Shown: positions 45,951-55,018 of the stretch, piece by piece | Position numbering within the stretch: position 1 is the stretch's first letter | How the letters are laid out: the number at the start of each line of letters is the position of its first letter | NCBI GenBank assembly: GCA_937871505.1 | Contig: CALMPF010000034.1 | Location: 1-64,000 of the forward strand | Source: an uncultured Planctomycetia bacterium | Lineage (GTDB): Bacteria; Planctomycetota; Phycisphaerae; Phycisphaerales; SM1A02 | Direction of reading: 5' to 3' | DNA length: 64,000 nucleotides | The notes under the pieces: generated by a model | Databases searched by the model: none | Told to the model about the DNA's origin: nothing | What the model saw: only the letters and a program-made list of their open reading frames with translations | Made by a program: the position numbers and the translations under genes

Positions 45951-46511
45951 GGGGAATCTCCCGAGGAAGAGGGGGTGCATTCAGGAAGACGGACTGCCGA
46001 GGATACGTCGAACTGGAGAGCGGAGACCGGAAACCCGCGTCCGGCCACAGGCGGCCCGCTCTGCAAGAAGACCTGCGGGCCGGCGCTTCGCGATCTGCTT
46101 CGCCGCCCGGCCATCTTCGCCGCCTCGCCGCCCAGCCACCGCGTGGCCCACCGCTCGGCAACCCGCGTGGCTCAGAACGCACGGCGGGCGGTGGGCTCGC
46201 TGCGGCACGCTCGCCTGCCCTGAGCGCTCAGCGGTGCGCCGCGCTGTCAGCCCCCAACCAAGACCGCCACAGGACCGCGAGAGGATCGCTAACGAGACTC
46301 GCCTGCCGCGGCGCCGCGGAGGGGCTGACCGACGACGGTCGCCGAAGCCGCGCCTTGACGAGCGATCGCCGCGTGCAGGCTCCCGCCGATCGGCGGCTGA
46401 GCGCTCGAAGAACGCGGGTCGTTTGGTCTCCGCGCTGCGATCGAGGCTGACAGGAAGGTACGACGCGAGGGGCCGCGATTGGTTCCGTGACACAGCCGCG
46501 GCACCGCAGCA
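45951..46511. other. Intergenic stretch, no gene seen
   Basis: About 560 bp between the pseudo-peptidase start and the stop of the CCA-adding enzyme gene, both minus strand. Frames here are Arg/Ser-rich shadows. It should contain the promoter of the peptidase pair; no definite motif was identified. Confidence 0.5.
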
Positions 46512-47993
46512 TCAGTCGTTTGCGCCGTTCCCGGGAGCGAGCCCGCCGTCAGGCCTCCTTCCGGCTCGTCGCCCAGCCCGAGCGCCGCCGGGAACGGGCG
46601 CCGCCCCGTCCGACAGCCGCCGCGCGAGGTCGATCGCCTCCGCCCCGGTCCGAACCCGCGCCTCGAGCTGCGCGTCGTAAACCGCGCGGAGCACCGTCGC
46701 GAAGCGCGGACCGGGCGCGAAGCCCTCCGCGATGAGGTCGTCCCCGCTGAGCAGCGGCGTCGGCGAAAGGCCGCCGGGTTCGGCGGCGAGGGTGGTGATC
46801 TCGGAGCGGATCTGCATGGCCCGCGCACGATCGGTGGTCTCCAGCAGCGCGAGGGCCGCCTGCATCCACGGGCCGGCTGCGAGGCGCTTTCGGGCGGCGA
46901 CTCCGAGGGTTGCCCATCGCATCGGCGGCGCGTCTCCCCGCCGCCCGATGCCGCTCGACGGCGCTCCGCCCTCTGGGATCGGATCGACGAGGCCGATCGC
47001 CGGGCCGAAGCGAAGCAGCATCTCGCCGAGCGCTTGCCGCTCCGCGTTGGAGAGGACGAGCCGCTCGCTCCAGCGATCGATGGCGGAGCGAAGCAGCTCC
47101 GGGAGCCCGCCCGCTTGGGCGAGCGACCGCGCGTCGCTCGCGCGAAGCGCCCGCCGTCCATGCACCCGATCGAGCAGCCAGGCGGCCATCGGGAGCTCCG
47201 CGCGGGCTGCGACCTCCGGCGCCGGCTGCGCGCCGCTCCACCCCGTCGGCTCCAGTCCGCTGAGTCCGCCGAGGCGGGGCAACGGAGCGGAGAACGACGG
47301 TTCACCGAGCACGACGCCGTCCAGTCCGAGCTCCTGGAGCTGCGCAATCGCCGTCGCCCGGCTCGCGTGGCCGAGCATCCGTCGGACCTCCTGCCCGATC
47401 CGCTCCCGGCTGACGCCTTCGAGTGCCGCAGCGTCCCCGACCGCGCCCGCCGTCGCCGGATCGATCGCCAGCGAGAAGCGAGCTGCGAAGCGGACGGCGC
47501 GGAGGGCTCGGAGCGGATCCTCCCGCAGCCGCGCTGCGGGATCGCCGATCGCCCGAAGGAGATTGCGCCGCAGGTCTTCCTGACCGCCCACGAAGTCGAT
47601 CACCGCGCCGGTCGCGGGATCCTCGAAGAGCCCGTTGATCGTGAAGTCCCGACGGAGGGCGTCCTGCTCCGGCGTGCCGAAGCTGACCGCGTCCGGGCGG
47701 CGTCGATCGCTGTACGTCCCGTCGCTGCGAAACGTCGCGACCTCGACGCTTCGGCCGTGACGCCGCACGAGCATGACGCCGAAAGCCTCCCCGACGCCGA
47801 GCGCCCTGGGGAAGAGCCGGCGGATCGTCGCGGGAGTCGCATCGGTGGCGATGTCATAGTCGGTCGGCGTCTCCCCGCGCAGGCGATCGCGGACGCATCC
47901 GCCCGCGAAGTAGGCGATGTGCCCGGCGGCCGAGAGCGCTGCGGCGATCTCGGCCGCGACGGCGCGCGCCGGGATGTGGCTGGGCGAGGTCAT
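46512..47993 (-). CDS. CCA-adding enzyme / poly(A) polymerase family nucleotidyltransferase
   Basis: 493 residues from the ATG at 47993; the in-frame extension upstream is not protein-like. Class II nucleotidyltransferase motifs: GGCVRDRLRG (~31-40), catalytic DYD (~45-47) within TPTDYDIATDA, RRDFTINGLF, and the neck motif with RLREDPLRALRAVRFAARF. It matures or repairs tRNA 3' ends (CCA) or adds A tails. tRNA-Thr and tRNA-Arg in this window lack an encoded CCA, consistent with need for such an enzyme. Residues ~230-270 and the C-terminus are Gly/Pro/Ala-rich. Diverges from tRNA-Arg. Confidence 0.92.
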   Translation of the reverse strand: MTSPSHIPARAVAAEIAAALSAAGHIAYFAGGCVRDRLRGETPTDYDIATDATPATIRRLFPRALGVGEAFGVMLVRRHGRSVEVATFRSDGTYSDRRRPDAVSFGTPEQDALRRDFTINGLFEDPATGAVIDFVGGQEDLRRNLLRAIGDPAARLREDPLRALRAVRFAARFSLAIDPATAGAVGDAAALEGVSRERIGQEVRRMLGHASRATAIAQLQELGLDGVVLGEPSFSAPLPRLGGLSGLEPTGWSGAQPAPEVAARAELPMAAWLLDRVHGRRALRASDARSLAQAGGLPELLRSAIDRWSERLVLSNAERQALGEMLLRFGPAIGLVDPIPEGGAPSSGIGRRGDAPPMRWATLGVAARKRLAAGPWMQAALALLETTDRARAMQIRSEITTLAAEPGGLSPTPLLSGDDLIAEGFAPGPRFATVLRAVYDAQLEARVRTGAEAIDLARRLSDGAAPVPGGARAGRRAGRRPDGGLAPGNGAND

Positions 47994-48252
47994 GGCACGC
48001 CGGCATCCGCTGCCGACAGCGGGATGGTACCGATCGGCCGGGGCGCCTCCGCTCCACGCGCGGCCCCTCCGGCTGCCGATCGAGCGGCGCACGCCCGAGC
48101 GCGCCAGCGCGGGGCGGGGACCGATCCGCGATCGCGACGGCGCGGAGGTTCCGTGAGGGCCCTTCGTCGCGCTCGACCGCTCGACCGCTCGACGGGGGTG
48201 CATGACCGCCCCTCGCACCGCTCGCGGGCGTCGGCTACCATCGCCCCGTTCA

Positions 48253-48326
48253 GTCCGCGTAGCTCAATTGGATAGAGCGTCGCCCTCCGAAGGCGAAGGT
48301 TTTGGGTTCAAGTCCCGACGCGGACG
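48253..48326 (+). tRNA. tRNA-Arg (CCG)
   Basis: 74-nt cloverleaf. Acceptor GTCCGCG pairs with CGCGGAC, discriminator G. D-arm AGCTCAATTGGATAGAGC, anticodon loop CTCCGAA reading CCG, and T-arm TTGGGTTCAAGTCCCGA are canonical. CCA is not encoded. Confidence 0.97.
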
Positions 48327-48531
48327 TTGCTCGAAAGAAGGCCCCGCACGGCGGTCTTAGGGTCGCCTCCGCCGGTCGCGTCCTCCCGTCGGGCTGACCT
48401 CTCGGGTCCATCGGTCGCGTCCACCTCTCGCGGCTCGCCTTCGGGGGCACCTCCCCGATTCGCCTCGACGCAGCCCGCCTGTCGTCGTTGCGTGCGGGCG
48501 GCGACGCACGCCGTCCCCACGCCCATCCCGC

Positions 48532-48816
48532 ATGACCCTCGCAGAGCTCCAGCAGTTCATCCGCGACCGCTATCACGCCACGGACAGCGCCCGGGGCGTG
48601 GCGGGAACGCACCTGTGGTTCTCCGAAGAGCTGGGCGAGCTGGCTCACGCCCTCGGCCGCTTTCAACGCGGCGACCCGGATCCGGAGAATCTCGCCGAGG
48701 AGTTCGCCGACGTGCTCGCGTGGCTGACGACGCTCGCGAACGTCACCGGCGTCGATCTGACCGCCGCGTTTCACGCCAAGTACATCAAGGACGGCGGCCC
48801 GGCAGGCACGAAGTAG
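48532..48816 (+). CDS. MazG-like nucleotide pyrophosphohydrolase
   Basis: 94 residues. The all-alpha MazG/NTP-PPase signature is present: WFSEELGELAHALGRF (EELGE metal-binding helix) and EEFADVLAWLTTLAN (ExxD helix). It hydrolyses (d)NTPs to NMP and PPi, a house-cleaning role. Length fits the small single-domain subgroup. The gene stands alone after tRNA-Arg and is followed by a short hairpin. Confidence 0.9.
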   Translation: MTLAELQQFIRDRYHATDSARGVAGTHLWFSEELGELAHALGRFQRGDPDPENLAEEFADVLAWLTTLANVTGVDLTAAFHAKYIKDGGPAGTK

Positions 48817-48830
48817 CGGGCTTCTTGCTC

Positions 48831-48848
48831 CGGCGCCCCTTGGCGCCG
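48831..48848 (+). terminator. Short hairpin after the MazG-like gene
   Basis: Perfect 7-bp stem CGGCGCC/GGCGCCG with a CCTT loop, 15 bp after the stop. There is no T-tract, so only a candidate. Confidence 0.4.
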
Positions 48849-48970
48849 TCGCGAAGCGGTCGGAAGCGGATGCTGTGCAAGGAGACGGGACGCAGATGGG
48901 GCGCCGGCGGCCCCTCTGCGGGCCATCAAGCCCCCCAAGGACGAAACGAGCTGCGAGCCTCGACGCAGCC

Positions 48971-49019
48971 GAACGCCGCTTCCGGACGCCGCAGCACGAG
49001 ACGACGGGCGCCGGAGTGC
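48971..49019. repeat. Dispersed repeat family 1, copy b
   Basis: 49 bp matching 4-52 with about four mismatches. It lies in the 334-bp gap between the MazG-like gene and trpA, which otherwise shows no gene. Confidence 0.7.
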
Positions 49020-49150
49020 GAGGTCACTCAGACCGCCCGACTCGCGACCAGTTCCGGAGACGCCGCCTGCCGCCCCGCGCGGCCTTCTGCGGAGATCCCC
49101 GGGGCGGGGAGCCCGAGGGGCGTCCGGTGGCGAACGTAGGATCGCCCCTC

Positions 49151-50083
49151 ATGGGCGTCGGGCGCATCGATCGGGCATTTGCCGCCGTTTCAGACTCCGC
49201 CGACGCAGAGGAAGTCTCCGGGCCGGTGCGCGAGCGTGGCACGGATGGGCACATGCATCCCGGCGGAGATCGCGATCCTCGCCGCCGGGGCCGAGGCGGG
49301 GGCGCTCTCATGCCCTTTCTGGTCGCCGGCCATCCCGATCTCGCGGCGACCGAGGCGACGATCGAGGCGATCGCGGCCGCGGGCGCACAGGCGATCGAGC
49401 TGGGGATTCCCTTCTCCGATCCCATCGCCGACGGCCCGGTGATCGCCGAGGCGATGCATGCGGCGCTTCGGCACGGGGCCACGCCCGAGGCGATCCTGGC
49501 GATGGTGCGACGCCTTCGCGCCGGCTCCGGTCAGGCGCGCGACCTTCCGATCATCGCGATGGTCTCGATCTCGATCGTCGATCGGATCGGACGCGATCGG
49601 TTCGTCGGCGATCTCGCCTCGGCGGGCATCGACGGGCTGATCGTCCCCGACCTCGATCTCGACGAAGCCCCGGCGCTCCGCGGCTCGTGCGACCGCGCCG
49701 GGATCTCCTTCGCGCTGCTCATCGCGCCGACGACCCCGCAGTCCCGCGCCGCGCAGATCGCTGGGCTGTGCAGCGGCTTCGTCTATGTCCTCGCCCGCAC
49801 CGGGATCACCGGCGAACGCGGGGCGCTCCCCGCCGGGCTTCCGGCGCGGATCGCAGCGCTGCGGGCGGCTACGCCGCTTCCGCTGGCGGTCGGCTTCGGC
49901 ATCTCCACTCCGGAGCAGGTCCGCGACGTGCTCGCCGTCGCCGAGGGCGCCATCGTCGGGTCGGCGCTGGTGCGGCGCATCGAGGAGGCGCACGGCCGCG
50001 GCGACGATGTCGCGGTCGAGGCCGCGCGGTTCGTCGAGCTGCTCGTCACGGGAGCGTCCGCGCCCGCGGAGGCTCCGCCGTGA
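49151..50083 (+). CDS. trpA: Tryptophan synthase alpha chain
   Basis: 310 residues from the ATG at 49151, chosen because it begins GRIDRAFAA like other TrpA proteins. Catalytic Glu83 in AIELGIPFSDP and Asp94 in IADGPV are present, as are YVLARTGITGERG (phosphate loop) and VGFGISTPEQV. It cleaves indole-3-glycerol phosphate and passes indole to TrpB. Usual length is ~265; the excess is a ~35-residue Arg/Gly-rich insertion between the first helix and strand 1. No trpB or other trp gene lies beside it. Its stop overlaps the next gene's GTG by 4 bp. Confidence 0.95.
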   Translation: MGVGRIDRAFAAVSDSADAEEVSGPVRERGTDGHMHPGGDRDPRRRGRGGGALMPFLVAGHPDLAATEATIEAIAAAGAQAIELGIPFSDPIADGPVIAEAMHAALRHGATPEAILAMVRRLRAGSGQARDLPIIAMVSISIVDRIGRDRFVGDLASAGIDGLIVPDLDLDEAPALRGSCDRAGISFALLIAPTTPQSRAAQIAGLCSGFVYVLARTGITGERGALPAGLPARIAALRAATPLPLAVGFGISTPEQVRDVLAVAEGAIVGSALVRRIEEAHGRGDDVAVEAARFVELLVTGASAPAEAPP

Positions 50084-51213
50084 GCGCGCCGGGCGCGGCG
50101 GCGGCGACGATGGCGGGATCCCCGGCGCCGTCGATCGCCCGCGGCACGGTGCATGTCCTCTTCGCCTGCGACCTCGCCTCGACCATCGATCTCGACCGCG
50201 CCGCGCTGCTCGTCGACGGGCCCGCGGAGCGCGGCGCCTTCCGTGAGCGGCGCACGCCGAGCCATCTGCGGATCGAGCCGCCGCCGCTGCGCTTCGAGGT
50301 CGCGGTCCGACCGGTCGCCCTCCGCGGCATCGAGACGCGGGCGCTCGCGGAGGTGACGCTCTTCGACTTCGGCGGAGCGCTGGCGAGCTTCAAGGCCGAG
50401 TTCGCCGGACCGCTCCTCGGCGTCGTCGAGCTCAGCGAGGCGGTCTACGAGAATCCCGAGCTGGCGGCGGCGGCGGAGGAGGTCTTTCGCGGGATCGTCG
50501 CCCGCTTCGCACCGGCGCTCGTGCGCCCGCAGGCGCACTTTCCGCTGGAGGACTACGCGGTCTTCCAGGTCGCCGCCTTCGAGACGCCCATCGCGCCCGA
50601 GGACCTGCTTCGCGACCACGGGGCGACGATCGCGGCGATCCTGCGCGCCGAGCCGGGAGCGCTCTCGGCGCAGGAGATCGCCGAGGCGCTCGGCCAGTCG
50701 ATCTCCTACCGCCCCGACGACATGCTCGTGGTCGACTGGAACGCCGCCTTCGCCCTCGACGACGACTTCGAGAGCGTCGAGGCGCTGCTGGGGGTCGCCA
50801 ACGTCGAGCTCGCCGAGCTGCGCCTGCTCGACCGCCTGCTGGACGACCTGCTCGAGGGAACCTACGAGCGCCTGCCGCGGCGCACCTTCCGCGATCGGAT
50901 CGGCCTCGGCCGCGTGCGGCAGGAGCTCAGCCGCCTCGCGGCGCTCCAGATGGACGCGGCGCTGCTCTTCGAACAGGTGGACAACGCGGTCAAGCTCTTC
51001 GGCGACGAGTATCTCGCCCGCGTCTATCGCCTCACGGCGCGGCGGCTCCATGTGCCCGACTGGAGCGTCAGCGTGCGGCGCAAGCTCGAGACCCTCGACC
51101 GGATCTACTCCGTCGGGAGCGACGAGCAGGCTGCGCGGCGGATCGAGCTGCTGGAGTGGATCATCATCCTCCTGATCGCCTGGGAGGTGCTCAGCGCCCT
51201 GCTCTGGAAATAG
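50080..51213 (+). CDS. DUF155/RMND1-like protein
   Basis: 377 residues from the GTG at 50080 (GTGA overlap with trpA). The central region (DYAVFQVAAFETPIAPEDLL) and the long helical C-terminal part (LSRLAALQMDAALLFEQVDN, VSVRRKLETLDRIYSV) end in a membrane helix preceded by ELLEWIIILLIAWEVLSALL. This order matches the YagE/RMD1/RMND1 family, membrane-anchored proteins whose eukaryotic members support mitochondrial translation. The bacterial role is unknown. Coupling to trpA is probably only an operon convenience. Confidence 0.75.
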   Translation: MSAPGAAAATMAGSPAPSIARGTVHVLFACDLASTIDLDRAALLVDGPAERGAFRERRTPSHLRIEPPPLRFEVAVRPVALRGIETRALAEVTLFDFGGALASFKAEFAGPLLGVVELSEAVYENPELAAAAEEVFRGIVARFAPALVRPQAHFPLEDYAVFQVAAFETPIAPEDLLRDHGATIAAILRAEPGALSAQEIAEALGQSISYRPDDMLVVDWNAAFALDDDFESVEALLGVANVELAELRLLDRLLDDLLEGTYERLPRRTFRDRIGLGRVRQELSRLAALQMDAALLFEQVDNAVKLFGDEYLARVYRLTARRLHVPDWSVSVRRKLETLDRIYSVGSDEQAARRIELLEWIIILLIAWEVLSALLWK

Positions 51214-51383
51214 CGCAGCGGCGGCGGCGATCGGCGATGGCGCCGGCGCGCCGATACCCGGAGTGCGGGACCGTCAGGCAGGCGGGGCCATCGACTGCTC
51301 GGTCGCGGCCGGCGAGGAGGCGGCGCGCCGCGCCGCGGCGGATCGATCGTCGTTCAGCGCCATGCACCTCGACACCGCCGCTC

Positions 51384-51430
51384 GCAGCCTGTGGCGAAAG
51401 TCACTCGGGCTGCGGACGAGCGGAAAGGCG
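51384..51430. repeat. Dispersed repeat family 2, copy a
   Basis: 47 bp (GCAGCCTGTGGCGAAAGTCA...) that recurs at 62836-62882 with about five mismatches. It sits in the 267-bp gap between convergent genes (DUF155-like and dnaE2). Confidence 0.7.
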
Positions 51431-51480
51431 AATCTCCTCGTGCCGCCGCACGGCGGGAGCGCCGCCGACGCGCCGGCACG

Positions 51481-54400
51481 CTAACGGAACTCCCGAGCGC
51501 GTCCGGCGACGGCGCTGCCGATCTCGATCGACTCCACGCGCCGGGCGACGACATGGACGACCTGTCCCTGCCGCTCGACGTGACCATGGACGAGCAGCGC
51601 AACGCCATGCTTCGCGGCGCGGCGGTCGCGCCGCCAGACGTCCGGCCGCACGATGATGTTGGCCACCGCGCTCTCGTCCTCGATGGTCATGAAGACGATG
51701 CCCTTGGCCGTCGCGGGCCGCTGCCGCACGAGGACCAGCCCCGCCACCGAGACCTCCCTCCCCTGCGGCATCCGGGCCTCGTCGCGCAGCATGGCCGCCT
51801 CGACGACGCCGCGCTCGCGCAGCGCTCGCCGCGCGAAGCTCATCGGGTGCTCCCGCAGCGTGAGGCCGACGACGGCGCAGTCCCGCGCGACCGTCGCCAG
51901 CCGGGTCGGCAGCGGCAGCGCGGCGGCCTCTTCCTGAGCGCTCTCCTCGGCCGAGGCGGCGGCGGCGGCGCCCATCCTGAAGAGCGGCAGATCCTCGTCG
52001 ACAAGCGCTGCGATCGCCCAGAGGGCCCGCTGCCGATCGAGGCCCATCGAGCGGAATGCATCCGCCGCGGCGAGCCGGCGCAGCGCCATCCGCGGAACCG
52101 CTCCCTCACCCATCGCCGCGACGAGGCCGGCGATCGATCGCAGCGGTCCGCGGCGGCGCACCGCCTCGACGATGCGCTCGGCGTCATCGCGGCGAAGCCC
52201 CGCGACGAGGCGCATGCCCAGCCGCAGCGCCGGAGCGGATCGCCCAGCGGCCCGTCCGGCGATCCGCTCGGTCGCCCGCCCCGCGCCCGGCTCCCTTTCG
52301 CGCTCGGCGGGGGGAGCGCCCGGCTCCTCGACGCGCTGCGCCGGCGCCTCCAGGGTGCAGTCCCACCCGCTGTGTCCCACGTCGACGGGGAGCACCCGCA
52401 CGCCGTGCTCGATCGCGTCGCGGACGAGCTGCGCCGGGGCGTAGAAGCCCATCGGCTGGCTGTTGATCAGCGCCGCCGCGAACGCCGCGGGATGGTGCCG
52501 CTTCAGCCAGGCCGAGGCATAGACCAGCAGCGCGAAGCTCGCGGCATGGCTCTCCGGGAAGCCGTAGCCGCTGAAGCCCTTGATCTGGGTGAAGACCTGC
52601 TCCGCAAAGTCGCGTCCGTAGCCGCGCGCGATCATGCCTTCGACGATGCGCTCGCCGAAGACGGCAAGCTGGTTGCCGCGGCTCTTCCACGCGCCGATGG
52701 CGCGGCGAAGCTGGTCCGCCTCGCCCGGCGTGAACCCCGCCGCGGCGACCGCCAGCGACATCGCCTGCTCCTGGAAGAGGGGAACCCCGAGCGTCTTGCC
52801 CAGCACCCGCCGGACCGCCTCGTCGGGAAAGACCACCGGCTCGAGGCCGTCGCGGCGGCGCAGGTAGGGATGGACCATCTGTCCCTGGATCGGCCCCGGA
52901 CGCACGATGGCGACCTCGATGACCAGGTCGTAGAAGCAGCGCGGGCGAAGCCGCGGCAGCATCGACATCTGGGCGCGGCTCTCGATCTGAAAGACGCCGA
53001 CGGTGTCGGCGCGGCAGAGCATCTCGTAGACGGCGGGATCCTCCGCCGGGATCGTCGCCAGGCAGAGGGAGACCCGCGTCGACGGAGATCCCGCCGGAGC
53101 CGCCCCGGGCGCCCCCTCCTCCGCCCATTCGTCCACCAAGGCCATCGCCTTGCGGAGGCAGGAGAGCATCCCCAGCCCGAGCACGTCGACCTTGAGCATC
53201 CCCATCGCGTCGACATCGTCCTTGTCCCATTCGATCACCGTGCGCTCGGGCATCGCGGCGTTCTCGACCGGAACCAGCTCGGCAAGCGGCCCGCGCGAGA
53301 TCACGAAGCCGCCGACGTGCTGCGAGAGGTGGCGGGGAAAGCCGAGGATCTCCCCGCAGAGGGATCCCAGCAGGCGCAGCGTCGGATCTCCGGGGTCCAG
53401 GCCGAGCGCGCGGGCGCGCTCGGCGTCGATGCCGTCGCCGCCGTCGATCGCGGCGCCCGATGACGACCACCAATCGTGGTCCTTCGCGAGCCGGTCGACG
53501 AGATCCAGCGAGAGCCCCAGCGCCTTGCCGACATCGCGGAGAGCGCTGCGGGCCCGGTAGGAGATCACCTCGGCGACCAGCGCCGCGCGGTCGCGGCCGT
53601 ACCGCCGGTAGATGTACTGGATCACCTCCTCGCGGCGCTCGTGCTCGAAGTCGATGTCGATGTCCGGCGGCTCGTCGCGCTCGCGGCTGACGAAGCGCTC
53701 GAAGAGCATGTCGATCCGCGCCGGGTCGACCGCGGTCACGCCGAGGCAGTAGCAGACGGCGCTGTTGGCCGCCGCCCCCCGTCCCTGGTGGAGGATCGCG
53801 CGTCCGCGGGCGAAGCGGCAGATGTCCTCGACGGTCAGGAAGTACTTCGCGTAGCCGAGCTCCTCGATCAGCGCCAGCTCGTGCGCCAGCAGCGAGCGCA
53901 CCCGTTCCGGCGTCCCTTCCGGCCAGCGGCGGGCCGCGCCCTCGAGCACCAGCGACCGTAGATGCTCCATCGGCGTGCGGCCTTCGGGCACGACCTCGTC
54001 GGGGTACTCGTAGCGCAGCTCGTCGAGGGAGAAGCCCTGCGCCGACTCCTCGGCGATCGCCGCGGCCCGGGCGATCGCCTCGGGGATTCCCGGCAGGAGC
54101 GCAGCCATCTCCGCCGCCGACTTGAGCCGGCGCTCGGAGTTGGCGAAGAGGCGGCGCCCCGCCTCCCCGAGCGTGCAGCCGCAGCGGATGCAGACGAGCA
54201 CATCCTGGAGCCGCTGCCGCGCCGCGACGTGGCAGTGGACGTCGTTGCATGCGACCAGCGGAATCCCCATCGCTTCCCCGAGATGGATCGCCTCCTCGAG
54301 ACGCGCCTCGTCACCCGGCTCGTGGAGGCGGCGCACGCCGAGGGAGATCCGGTCGCCGCAGCGGCGGCGCAGCTCGCGCAGGATCGCGATCGTCTCGGCA

Positions 54401-54975
54401 TCGCCGCCGCGATCGCGGCGGCGCGGCGGCAGCGCGACCAGGTGCATCCCTTCGAGATGCCCGAGGAGATCGTGCAGCTCGAGGTGGCAGTCGCCCTTGG
54501 GCGCCCGACGCTTGCCGATGGTCAGCAGCCGGCAGAGGCGCGCGTAGGCGGCGCGTCCGAGCGGATAGGCGAGGAACGCTCGCTCCGAGGGGGCCCGCAG
54601 CTCGATCCGGCAGCCGACGGCGAAGGGAATGCCGACCTGCTTCGCGGAGAGATGACCGCGCACGACGCCCGCGAGCGAGTTGACGTCGGCGATGCACGCG
54701 ACGGCGTGGCCGAGGCGCGCCGCCCGCTCCACCAGCTCGTCGGGATGGCTCGCCCCGGCGAGGAAGGTGAAGTTGGAGCGGACTTCCAGCTCGGCGTATC
54801 GCAGCGGCCCAAAGGCCCCACCGGAAGCCCCACCGGAAGCCCCACCGGGGGCTGGCCCGGATGCCGCTGCATCGGTCGGCTCCGAATCCGGAATCGGCGT
54901 CGGCGGCGGCTGCGCGACGATGGCGCGGCGCTGCCACGGGTGCATGCGCGGCTTGGGGATGGGATCTTCCGGCAT
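51481..54975 (-). CDS. dnaE2: Error-prone DNA polymerase III alpha, DnaE2 type
   Basis: 1164 residues. The N-terminal PHP domain starts at YAELEVRSNFTFLAGASHP. The polymerase active site PDIDIDFEHERREEVI carries the catalytic Asp pair, followed by GRGAAANSAVCYCLG-type and HVGGFVISRG blocks, the fingers (GYGFPESHAASFALLVYASA) and a C-terminal OB fold (VSVAGLVLVRQRPATAKG). DnaE2 replaces DnaE1 for translesion synthesis and works with ImuA/ImuB. It starts 43 bp after the imuB stop, making imuA-imuB-dnaE2 one operon. Gly/Ala/Ser repeats near residue 40 (GGASGGASGGA) come from a short DNA repeat. Confidence 0.95.
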   Translation of the reverse strand: MPEDPIPKPRMHPWQRRAIVAQPPPTPIPDSEPTDAAASGPAPGGASGGASGGAFGPLRYAELEVRSNFTFLAGASHPDELVERAARLGHAVACIADVNSLAGVVRGHLSAKQVGIPFAVGCRIELRAPSERAFLAYPLGRAAYARLCRLLTIGKRRAPKGDCHLELHDLLGHLEGMHLVALPPRRRDRGGDAETIAILRELRRRCGDRISLGVRRLHEPGDEARLEEAIHLGEAMGIPLVACNDVHCHVAARQRLQDVLVCIRCGCTLGEAGRRLFANSERRLKSAAEMAALLPGIPEAIARAAAIAEESAQGFSLDELRYEYPDEVVPEGRTPMEHLRSLVLEGAARRWPEGTPERVRSLLAHELALIEELGYAKYFLTVEDICRFARGRAILHQGRGAAANSAVCYCLGVTAVDPARIDMLFERFVSRERDEPPDIDIDFEHERREEVIQYIYRRYGRDRAALVAEVISYRARSALRDVGKALGLSLDLVDRLAKDHDWWSSSGAAIDGGDGIDAERARALGLDPGDPTLRLLGSLCGEILGFPRHLSQHVGGFVISRGPLAELVPVENAAMPERTVIEWDKDDVDAMGMLKVDVLGLGMLSCLRKAMALVDEWAEEGAPGAAPAGSPSTRVSLCLATIPAEDPAVYEMLCRADTVGVFQIESRAQMSMLPRLRPRCFYDLVIEVAIVRPGPIQGQMVHPYLRRRDGLEPVVFPDEAVRRVLGKTLGVPLFQEQAMSLAVAAAGFTPGEADQLRRAIGAWKSRGNQLAVFGERIVEGMIARGYGRDFAEQVFTQIKGFSGYGFPESHAASFALLVYASAWLKRHHPAAFAAALINSQPMGFYAPAQLVRDAIEHGVRVLPVDVGHSGWDCTLEAPAQRVEEPGAPPAEREREPGAGRATERIAGRAAGRSAPALRLGMRLVAGLRRDDAERIVEAVRRRGPLRSIAGLVAAMGEGAVPRMALRRLAAADAFRSMGLDRQRALWAIAALVDEDLPLFRMGAAAAASAEESAQEEAAALPLPTRLATVARDCAVVGLTLREHPMSFARRALRERGVVEAAMLRDEARMPQGREVSVAGLVLVRQRPATAKGIVFMTIEDESAVANIIVRPDVWRRDRRAAKHGVALLVHGHVERQGQVVHVVARRVESIEIGSAVAGRAREFR

Positions 54976-55018
54976 CGACGAGCTTCCTTCCCTGCGTTCT
55001 CACGGCGCGGACATCCGG

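Noticed and set aside
46228-46512. Small minus-strand ORF of 94 codons
   Set aside because: Arg/Ser-rich, no ribosome site, no resemblance to known proteins.
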